The position numbers and the translations under genes were made by a program. Under the pieces are notes generated by a model. It searched no databases. It was not told the origin of the DNA and worked only from the letters and a program-made list of their open reading frames with translations. Shown in pieces: positions 4,798-11,597 of a stretch of 11,597 nt of DNA; within the stretch, counting starts at the first letter, position 1; each line of letters opens with the position of its first letter. The DNA comes from Chloroflexota bacterium (GTDB lineage: Bacteria; Chloroflexota; Anaerolineae; Anaerolineales; UBA4823): positions 1 to 11,597 of the forward strand of contig JAGDMX010000051.1 in the NCBI GenBank assembly GCA_017860725.1, written 5' to 3'.

Positions 4798-5754
4798 ATG
4801 TTTAAACGGATCCTCCTCCCGTTAGATAGTTCAAAATTGGCGGAATGCGTTTTGCCGCATCTGGTCTCGATTGCCAAGATCAGCGAGCCGGAAGTGCAGC
4901 TGCTGCGCGTCTTGGAGCCTTTTGGCGTTACAGCGCGTATGCGCATGATTGATCCGGTGGATTGGCAGATCCGAAAAGCCGAGGCAGAGAGTTATCTTTC
5001 TGTGATAGCTGAATGCTTACAAAATGCTGGCCTGCGGGTGTCTACGCAGGTTTATGATGGCAGGCCGGCTGAACGGATTATTGAAGTTGCCCACTCTTGG
5101 AATGCTGACTTAATTATGATGAGCAGCCACGGGCAGAGCGGTATTAGTCCCTGGAATGTCAGCAGCGTTGTGCAGCAGGTCATCTTGCGCGCCCACCGCT
5201 CCCTCATGATCATCCGAGCCTACCAACCGGTGACAGCAGATCTGATAAACCTGCGTTATCACAAGATCTTCCTCCCTTTAGATGGTTCTCAGCGTGCAGA
5301 AATGCCACTGACATTAGCCGAATCTCTGGCACGCGCCCACAGCAGCGAGATCCTGGCTGCGCATATTGTCCGGCAGCCGGAACTGCCTCGCCGGACGTCT
5401 GCTTCGCAGGAAGATTTACTGCTGGTCAACCAATTGACGGAGCGAAATCGAGCTGAAGCGGTCAAATATCTGGAAGAACTGAAATCCCGTATAGACGTGA
5501 CCATCCAGACGAAACTTGAGATCAGTCCCAGTATTAGCCGCTCCTTGCACCAGATCGCTGAAGAGAACGATGTAGATCTGACAATTTTAAGCGCACACGG
5601 TTATTCTGGCGACACACACTGGCCCTTTGGCAGCGTGGGACTCGGCTTTATCGTTTATGGCAGCACACCACTGTTGATCCTGCAGGATTTGCCGGCCAAC
5701 CGGATCGAGCTAACCCGGGCGGAGATCGCCGCCCGGGAAACCGAAGGTCACTAG
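4798..5754 (+). CDS. Tandem-domain universal stress protein (UspA family)
   Basis: A cytoplasmic 318-aa protein built from two Usp alpha/beta domains (residues about 1-141 and 153-297). Usp proteins bind ATP or act as dimers and are induced by starvation, osmotic or oxidative stress. Domain 1 starts with the typical FKRILLPLDSS strand and domain 2 with HKIFLPLDGSQ. The ATP-binding loop G-2X-G-9X-G(S/T) is nearly complete in domain 2 (SAHG 265-268, nine residues, GS 278-279). In domain 1 it is degraded: SSHG 109-112, nine residues, then SS 122-123 instead of GS. So domain 2 probably binds nucleotide and domain 1 may be structural. The ATG at 4798 is chosen over an in-frame TTG at 4780 because the conserved strand begins there and AAAGG precedes it, although the spacing is short. 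The stop codon lies three bases before the start of the glucan synthase, so the two are almost certainly co-transcribed. Confidence 0.92.
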   Translation: MFKRILLPLDSSKLAECVLPHLVSIAKISEPEVQLLRVLEPFGVTARMRMIDPVDWQIRKAEAESYLSVIAECLQNAGLRVSTQVYDGRPAERIIEVAHSWNADLIMMSSHGQSGISPWNVSSVVQQVILRAHRSLMIIRAYQPVTADLINLRYHKIFLPLDGSQRAEMPLTLAESLARAHSSEILAAHIVRQPELPRRTSASQEDLLLVNQLTERNRAEAVKYLEELKSRIDVTIQTKLEISPSISRSLHQIAEENDVDLTILSAHGYSGDTHWPFGSVGLGFIVYGSTPLLILQDLPANRIELTRAEIAARETEGH

Positions 5755-5757
5755 ACA

Positions 5758-8700
5758 GTGCTGGACCAAGCCCCCATCATGCCGGCAGGGCCTCAGCCCG
5801 AGACCCAGCCGGAAAATCTAGCCAGCGACCTGGAAGCTCAAGGTCGCTGGCTGGCCGAAGATCACCGCCGCCACGCCAGGGAACTGTCCAACGTTCGTTC
5901 CAGTTCGCCCGGCTCGCCAGTGCTCCTGTCGGGACGTATCCCCCGTTTTACCTCAATACTAAAAGAAACTGCCGGCCGTTTGCAAGCGCAGACATCGAAA
6001 GCTGGACAGCTTTCGCCGGCCGCTGAATGGTTGCTGGATAATTATTACATAGCGGCACAGGCACTGCGCGAAGTGCAGCAAGATCTGCCGCCGCACTATG
6101 AGCGCCAGCTACCCCGCTTGCAAACCGGGCACCCGCGCGTCTATGACCTTGCCACTCAACTTATTAAAACTGAGAATGCTCTGCTCGACCTGGGGCGTGT
6201 CCAGCGCTTTGTAAAGGCTTACCAGACAGTGCTCCCGCTCACCATGGGCGAGCTGTGGGCGCTGCCGACCATGCTGCGCCTGGGGATTCTGGAATGCCTT
6301 TTGGCGGCGATTGCCCGAATAACAGAACTCGCTGGCCAGGAAATCGCAGCGATTGCTCCCGTCTTGATATCTCCTGGGCAGCTCGACGACCAGCTTATCG
6401 TGGAATACAGTATCCGCAGCCTGCGGATACTGGCTGTTTATGATTGGAATAGTTTCTTCGAATCTCTAAGCCTGGTCGATTTAACCCTGCGCCAAGACCC
6501 GGCCAGGCTTTATGCCGGGATGGATTTCGAGACAAGGGACCGTTACCGGAAGGCAGTGGAAAAAATAGCCGGTTCTGGGCCGGGCGATGAACTGGCGGTC
6601 GCTCGCAGTGCGGTAAGCCTGGCACAGGCAGTGACCAGCCAGGTTAGCTCACCGTCTGCGCAAGCTTTGCCGGGTAGTGATGGTCATAAAGATCTGAAAC
6701 ACCAGCCGTCCGGCTGGGATGGGTTCCACTCGCAACCCGGCGCACACATCGGCTACTATCTCCTGGGCCAGGGTCGCCCGGCGCTGGAAGGAGTTGTCGG
6801 GTACATTCCGCAAGGCGGGCAGCGGATGCAGCGCTTTACCCGTGATCACCCTACTCAACTTTACCTGGGGGCAATTACCTGCTTCTCGTTTGGGTTGATG
6901 ATTATCCCCCTGTTCTATGCCGCCATAACCGGCGCCTCAGCGGCGGTTCTTCTGTTGGTTTTCATTCTCGCTGTGGTTCTAGCGCTGACCATCGCTGTAG
7001 ACCTGGTCAACTGGCTGGTGACCCAATTTGTCAGGCCAGAGGCCTTGCCGCGCATGGATTTCAGCCAGGGTATGCCAGAGGAATGTGGAACCCTGGTCGT
7101 CATCCCGGCCTTACTTTCCGGAGCGGATGAAGTCGATTCGCTGGTGAGGCAGTTAGAGCAACACTTTCTGCGCAACCCAGACCCGGGGCTTTTCTTTGCT
7201 CTGGCGACCGATTTCACGGACGCCCCGGAGGAACATCAGCCTGGCGACGCGGATCTGGTGGAACAGGCTCGGCAAGGCATTCGTAGCCTGAATGAAAAAT
7301 ACCGGCAGGAGGCACCAGAGCGCTTCGCCCTCTTGCATAGGGAGCGTCGTTGGAATCCTTCCGAAGGAGTATGGATGGGTTGGGAGCGCAAGCGCGGCAA
7401 GCTGCATGAGCTAAATCGCTTGATCCTGGCTGCGCAAGGCGTCTCTTTGGGCGGTACCACGATTGATGCCGAGTCCTCATTCCCATTCCGTGAGGGGAAT
7501 CTAGCGTTGCTACAGCGCGTACGCTATGTCATCACTCTGGATGCGGATACGATCCTGCCGCGCGACGCCGCCCGGGAATTGATCGCGGCCCTGGCCCATC
7601 CCCTCAACCGCGCCCGTCTCAAGCCGGTGGAGACGGGTGAATGCGGCGAAGAAGTCATTTCGGGATATACCATTCTCCAGCCGCGCACCGATATCAATCC
7701 ACTCAGCAGTAGCGCGTCTTACTTCACCCGGATCTTCTCCGGGGATACCGGTCTTGACCTTTACAGCCGGGCTGTATCGGATGTTTACCAGGACCTCTTT
7801 GGAGAAGGCAGTTATGTTGGCAAGGGTGCTTACGAAGTCAGCAGCTTCGAACGCAGCCTGGAAGGCTGCATCCCTGAAAATTCCTTGCTCAGCCACGATC
7901 TATTAGAGGGCATTCATGGGCGGACAGCGCTGGTGACCAGCACCGTCCTGATCGAAGACCTGCCGCCAAACTATCTAGTGCACGCCAGCCGGCTGCATCG
8001 CTGGGTCCGTGGAGATTGGCAGCTCCTGCCTTGGCTGTTCTCGCCTCGCCTATCGGCGATCAGCCGTTGGAAGATTGGGGATAACCTGCGGCGCAGCCTG
8101 GTGGCCGGCAGTCTGCTGCTGTGGTTCCTGGCTGGTTGGCTGGTGCAGCCGCTCTCTCCCGAGGTTTGGACGATTAGTGGGATGCTCGTCCTGGCTGTTC
8201 CGATATTGACCGGTTTGTTCGGAGCATTGCGCCGGCGTTTGAGCGGCCAACCGGCGCGGCAGAGTGAAGCGGGTTTAAAAAACAGCTTTTTCCGTTGGCT
8301 ATTGGCGCTGGCTTTCCTGCCTTACGATGCACAGATAGCTGCAGACGCGATTGTGAGGACGCTGGTGCGGCTGGGTATCACCCGCCGCGACCTGCTACGC
8401 TGGACTTCCAGTGACCAGGTTGCGCGCCGCCAGTCACTCAAGGGGGCGTCTGCAACCTGGCAACAGATGTTATTGTCTTTCGTCCTAGCGGCCATCATTG
8501 CCATCCTGATTGTAAGGTTCCGCCCGGCAGCTCTCCCTTGGGCTGCCCCACTGCTGGCGGCCTGGTTCCTGTCGCCTGGTATAGCCATCTGGGTCAGCCA
8601 ACCCCTGACGCGGCGTGCAGAAAATCTAGACAGCGTGCAGACCCGGGAACTGCACCGGCTGGCCCGCCGCACATGGCTATTCTTTGAACAGTTCATTGGG

Positions 8701-10683
8701 CCTGAGGACCAGTGGCTGCCTCCTGACCATTTTCAAGAGGCGCCTCTAGGGATCGTAGCCCACCGCACTTCGCCGACCAACATCGGCATGGCGCTGCTTT
8801 CTGCTCTGGGGGCCTACGACCTGGGCTATCTTGAGGTGTTGACCCTATCGACGCGTCTGATTTCCTCCTTTGATACCCTCGAAAAGCTGGAGCGCTTCCG
8901 GGGTCACTTTTTAAACTGGTATGACACACGCAGCCTGGATCCATTGCACCCGCGCTATGTTTCCACGGTAGACAGCGGCAACCTGGCGGCTAGCTTGATA
9001 GCCCTACGCCAGGGCTGCCTGGAAATCCCTGATAAACCGGTTTTGCGCTGGGATTCCTTCGAAGGGCTGCTGGATGCAATCGACCTCCTAGATGAGGTGT
9101 TCAGCGACCTTGACACCCCTTCTTTGCATCCGACAATCGATGAGTTAAGGAATGCACTCAAGTCGATCATTCAAGCCATCCAAGCTGTGAAAAAAGAACC
9201 CACCCGCTGGGTGGGTTTGCTTTCCGATCTGAGCAGTAATGGAAATGGTCAGATTTTCCGGCGGAGTTGGTCCGAACTCGACCGGCTCATTGTGGGATTG
9301 GTGGAAAACAATCCCCAAGAGTTAAATCCAGAGAACTTGCGCCGCCTGCGTTATTACAACCGAGGCGCGCGGCAACAGATCAATAGTATCCAGCGTTGCA
9401 TCGACTTGCTTCTGCCCTGGCTCGCCTCATTCCACGACATACCGGCTCTCTTCCAGGAGGAAAATTTAACACCCAGCCTGGCGAAAGCCTGGCATGCGCT
9501 GGAGATGGCTTTCCCCGCGCAGCCATCTCTGGCAGAAATCCCATCAGCTTGCCAGTCAGGACGCGAGGCCTTGGATCAGCTACGAGAGTTCTTGAAAGAG
9601 GCGTACTCTCCGCCAATGCATGATGGGGCAAAGCGGGAATCTGTGTATCGCTGGGCGAACGATCTGGAGGAGAAGCTGGATACAGCCGAATTGGCGGCTA
9701 AGAATCTTGTTATCGGTTACCAAGAGCTGGAGCGTCGCAGCAATGCTCTCTTCCAGGGAATGGATTTTACCTTCCTGTTCGATGCTCAACGCCAGGTCTT
9801 TCATATCGGATACAATGTCACTAACGGCAGTCTGGATACGAATTATTACGACCTATTGGCTTCGGAAGCCCGTCTTGCCAGCCTGGTGGCGATTGCCAAG
9901 GGCGAGGTCCCACAGAGTCATTGGCTGCACCTTGGCCGTCCCTTTACGCGTGTAGACGGGCAGCAAGCGCTCATCTCGTGGAGCGCTACCATGTTTGAGT
10001 ACTTAATGCCGCACTTGATGGTGCGCAGTAAACCCGGCACCCTGCTTGGCCAAACCCTAGAAGTGGTAGTCGACCGCCAGATCGAATACGGGCGTGAGAA
10101 AAACGTCCCCTGGGGGATCTCGGAATCGGGGTATTATCGCTATGACGCCAACCAATTCTACCAATATCGCGCCTTCGGAGTGCCCGGGTTGGGTTACAAG
10201 CGTGGCTTGGCCGACGACCTGGTCATCACCCCTTACGCTTCCCTGCTGGCGCTGCCGCTGCGCCCACTTGCGGTTCTCCATAATACAGAGCTTCTCAAGC
10301 AGCTCGGCATGTTGGGGATGTACGGTTTTTATGAAGCGGCCGACTTTACCCAGGCGCGCCTTGCGGTTGGCCAGGAGAGAGCGATCGTACAGTCTTACAT
10401 GGCTCACCACCAGGGGATGATCATGCTCTCGCTGGTCAATTATCTGCAGGGCGATGCGATGGTCCGGCGCTTCCAGCGCGATCCGCGTATCCAAAGTGTA
10501 GAACTGCTGTTATTGGAACAGATTCCTAGAGATGCCCCGATTGAGCAACCGAATAGTGAAAGTTCGCCTGGTTTGCGACCACAGCTCCTGGCAGGTGGAT
10601 CCGCAGGCGCCGCAGCCCAGGGTGCATTACCTCTCAAATGGTCACTACAGCCTCCTAATTACCGCCGCAGGTGGCGGGTATAG
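5758..10683 (+). CDS. ndvB: Cyclic beta-1,2-glucan synthase (NdvB/Cgs type), GT84 and cyclisation part; frame broken before GH94 domain
   Basis: Membrane enzyme that builds beta-1,2-glucan from UDP-glucose at the cytoplasmic side and cyclises it for export to the envelope. The 1641-aa frame has, in order: a conserved N-terminal region (WLLDNYYIAAQALREV near 91, GELWALPTMLRL near 164); membrane segments about 369-391 and 395-424; the GT84 glycosyltransferase with GDADL, WERKRGKLHELNRL (542 on), the metal-binding DAD (595-597), SHDLLEG (712-718, catalytic Asp region) and HRWVRGDWQ (747-755, QxxRW-like); five more membrane segments between 780 and 948; then the central glycoamylase-like/GH189 cyclisation domain (TWLFFEQF, NWYDT, YVSTVDSGN 1067-1075, YYDLLASEARLASL near 1364, VPWGISES near 1450, SYMAHHQGM 1546-1554). 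It starts with GTG three bases after the usp stop, with GAAGG ten bases upstream. The last about 30 residues look like out-of-frame sequence: the real protein continues in the next frame as GH94. Confidence 0.93.
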   Translation: MLDQAPIMPAGPQPETQPENLASDLEAQGRWLAEDHRRHARELSNVRSSSPGSPVLLSGRIPRFTSILKETAGRLQAQTSKAGQLSPAAEWLLDNYYIAAQALREVQQDLPPHYERQLPRLQTGHPRVYDLATQLIKTENALLDLGRVQRFVKAYQTVLPLTMGELWALPTMLRLGILECLLAAIARITELAGQEIAAIAPVLISPGQLDDQLIVEYSIRSLRILAVYDWNSFFESLSLVDLTLRQDPARLYAGMDFETRDRYRKAVEKIAGSGPGDELAVARSAVSLAQAVTSQVSSPSAQALPGSDGHKDLKHQPSGWDGFHSQPGAHIGYYLLGQGRPALEGVVGYIPQGGQRMQRFTRDHPTQLYLGAITCFSFGLMIIPLFYAAITGASAAVLLLVFILAVVLALTIAVDLVNWLVTQFVRPEALPRMDFSQGMPEECGTLVVIPALLSGADEVDSLVRQLEQHFLRNPDPGLFFALATDFTDAPEEHQPGDADLVEQARQGIRSLNEKYRQEAPERFALLHRERRWNPSEGVWMGWERKRGKLHELNRLILAAQGVSLGGTTIDAESSFPFREGNLALLQRVRYVITLDADTILPRDAARELIAALAHPLNRARLKPVETGECGEEVISGYTILQPRTDINPLSSSASYFTRIFSGDTGLDLYSRAVSDVYQDLFGEGSYVGKGAYEVSSFERSLEGCIPENSLLSHDLLEGIHGRTALVTSTVLIEDLPPNYLVHASRLHRWVRGDWQLLPWLFSPRLSAISRWKIGDNLRRSLVAGSLLLWFLAGWLVQPLSPEVWTISGMLVLAVPILTGLFGALRRRLSGQPARQSEAGLKNSFFRWLLALAFLPYDAQIAADAIVRTLVRLGITRRDLLRWTSSDQVARRQSLKGASATWQQMLLSFVLAAIIAILIVRFRPAALPWAAPLLAAWFLSPGIAIWVSQPLTRRAENLDSVQTRELHRLARRTWLFFEQFIGPEDQWLPPDHFQEAPLGIVAHRTSPTNIGMALLSALGAYDLGYLEVLTLSTRLISSFDTLEKLERFRGHFLNWYDTRSLDPLHPRYVSTVDSGNLAASLIALRQGCLEIPDKPVLRWDSFEGLLDAIDLLDEVFSDLDTPSLHPTIDELRNALKSIIQAIQAVKKEPTRWVGLLSDLSSNGNGQIFRRSWSELDRLIVGLVENNPQELNPENLRRLRYYNRGARQQINSIQRCIDLLLPWLASFHDIPALFQEENLTPSLAKAWHALEMAFPAQPSLAEIPSACQSGREALDQLREFLKEAYSPPMHDGAKRESVYRWANDLEEKLDTAELAAKNLVIGYQELERRSNALFQGMDFTFLFDAQRQVFHIGYNVTNGSLDTNYYDLLASEARLASLVAIAKGEVPQSHWLHLGRPFTRVDGQQALISWSATMFEYLMPHLMVRSKPGTLLGQTLEVVVDRQIEYGREKNVPWGISESGYYRYDANQFYQYRAFGVPGLGYKRGLADDLVITPYASLLALPLRPLAVLHNTELLKQLGMLGMYGFYEAADFTQARLAVGQERAIVQSYMAHHQGMIMLSLVNYLQGDAMVRRFQRDPRIQSVELLLLEQIPRDAPIEQPNSESSPGLRPQLLAGGSAGAAAQGALPLKWSLQPPNYRRRWRV

Positions 10684-11597
10684 CGCCTGGGAAGACATTG
10701 ATCTGACCCGTTGGCGGCCGGATACTACCCTGGATAACTGGGGAACCTGGATTTATATCCAGGACCAGGAGAGTGGCGCAACCTGGTCATCAGGCCTCCA
10801 GCCTGCTCTAACGGTTGCCGATGAGCAAGAGGTTTTCTTCAACGGTCACTTTGTCGAGTTCCGCCGCCAGGATGGTCTCCTGGCTCAAGTGACCCAGGTC
10901 TTTGTCGCCCCCGAGGATGATCTGGAGGTTCGCCTGGTGACCCTGACGAACCATGGAGATCAGCCACGGCGCCTGCGGTTGACCAGCTACGGAGAGGTCG
11001 TCCTCGCTTCTCAGGTTACCGACGCCCGCCATCCAGCATTCAATAAGCTGTTCATCGAAAGTGAGCCACTGCCACGCGGCAATGGTTTGTTGTTCCGCCG
11101 CCGGCCGCGCTCCCAATCGGAAGAAGGGATGTATCTGGCCCATGCAGTGGTAATCGGCACAGGAGAGATCACTGTCGTACGGCCAAAGCTGGAAACCGAC
11201 CGCGGACGGTTCCTGGGGCGCAGCCGTACTGCTCGACGTCCGGCTGCTCTGGAGGCTGGCTCGCCGACTGGAACCGAAGCCTCATTAGACCCGATCTTCT
11301 CGATTAGCCAGGCAGTCTACCTGCCGCCACATGCCACTCTACGTATGGCTTTCCTGACGGCTGCTGCCCGTTCTGCTGAAAATTGTCAAGCAATAATAGA
11401 CCACTACTCATCGTTAAATGCAATCCGAGCTACCCTAGAACAGTCCCGGATACTAGCCGAAATTGAATTGAATGAATTAAATATCACCAATCCCCAATTG
11501 GAGGTGTTTCAGACCCTGCTGTCTTTGTTGGTTTTCCCTTCCCGAGGACTGCGCGCCAATCCCGAACGGTTAGCGGCTAATCAGCTGGGCCAGCCAG
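10532..11597 (+). CDS. GH94 (phosphorylase) domain of the glucan synthase in the +1 frame, runs off the window
   Basis: The frame with codons at positions of type 3n+2 is open from 10502 to the end of the window, with an ATG at 10532. From 10619 it encodes RVHYLSNGHYSLLITAAGGG, then YSAWEDIDLTRW, DNWGTWIYIQD, VTLTNHGDQPRRLRLTSYGE, HPAFNKLF and LLVFPSRGLRANPERLAANQ. These are hallmarks of the GH94 N-terminal beta-sandwich and linker that directly follow the central domain in NdvB/Cgs; in those enzymes this domain phosphorolyses beta-1,2-glucan and sets chain length. The catalytic (alpha/alpha)6 barrel with its Asp lies beyond the window. The coordinates start at the first ATG, but no convincing ribosome-binding site precedes it, so this is probably the continuation of the upstream gene across a +1 frameshift (about 10530-10600; GAA-A-GTT at 10558-10564 would join them) rather than an independent gene. 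Confidence 0.88.
   Translation, partial: MPRLSNRIVKVRLVCDHSSWQVDPQAPQPRVHYLSNGHYSLLITAAGGGYSAWEDIDLTRWRPDTTLDNWGTWIYIQDQESGATWSSGLQPALTVADEQEVFFNGHFVEFRRQDGLLAQVTQVFVAPEDDLEVRLVTLTNHGDQPRRLRLTSYGEVVLASQVTDARHPAFNKLFIESEPLPRGNGLLFRRRPRSQSEEGMYLAHAVVIGTGEITVVRPKLETDRGRFLGRSRTARRPAALEAGSPTGTEASLDPIFSISQAVYLPPHATLRMAFLTAAARSAENCQAIIDHYSSLNAIRATLEQSRILAEIELNELNITNPQLEVFQTLLSLLVFPSRGLRANPERLAANQLGQP

Noticed and set aside
10057..10494. 145-codon minus-strand open frame inside the glucan synthase, and many similar antisense frames
   Set aside because: These are antisense shadows in GC-rich coding DNA; the + strand frame carries strong NdvB motifs throughout.

Overview
The window looks like a chromosomal segment of a free-living bacterium, most likely a Chloroflexota (Anaerolineae-type) genome. 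That placement is an inference from the gene set: a compact DEAD-box helicase, a CarD-family regulator, a short module of the 'FTLDT..GELLDNP.A' type standing alone, and a very large NdvB-type glucan synthase. No rRNA, tRNA, CRISPR array, transposase or integrase was seen.

Left part (1-4438). A truncated + strand gene end (aconitase-X/DUF126 swivel domain) faces a run of five minus-strand genes. In transcription order these are: a two-TM coiled-coil membrane protein of unknown function (4438-3536); a 74-aa helical module protein (3372-3148); a CarD-like RNA polymerase regulator (2779-2264); a cold-shock protein (2064-1852); and a DEAD-box RNA helicase (1484-372). Each has its own spacer with promoter-like and terminator-like signals, so they read as separate units rather than one operon. 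The CarD, Csp and helicase genes form a neighbourhood for transcription initiation and RNA chaperoning. Their non-coding leaders are unusually rich. The csp leader has a near-consensus promoter followed by an intrinsic-terminator hairpin before the gene. The CarD leader has the same order (extended -10, terminator, second hairpin, gene). The helicase promoter abuts a nested palindrome whose core matches the remembered IscR/Rrf2 operator consensus.

Right part (4798-11597). After a divergent intergenic region comes a + strand two-gene operon. The first gene is a tandem universal stress protein. Three bases after its stop codon begins a giant cyclic beta-1,2-glucan synthase (NdvB/Cgs type). Its first reading frame (1641 aa) carries the N-terminal region, membrane segments, the GT84 glycosyltransferase and the central cyclisation/glycoamylase-like domain, then stops at 10683. 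The C-terminal GH94 phosphorylase domain continues in the next frame to the end of the window, so the gene carries a +1 frameshift (about 10530-10600) exactly at the domain boundary. This is either a sequencing error, a decayed gene, or a real split or recoded gene. It is the largest anomaly in the window. Stress protein plus periplasmic glucan synthesis suggests an envelope or osmotic stress operon.
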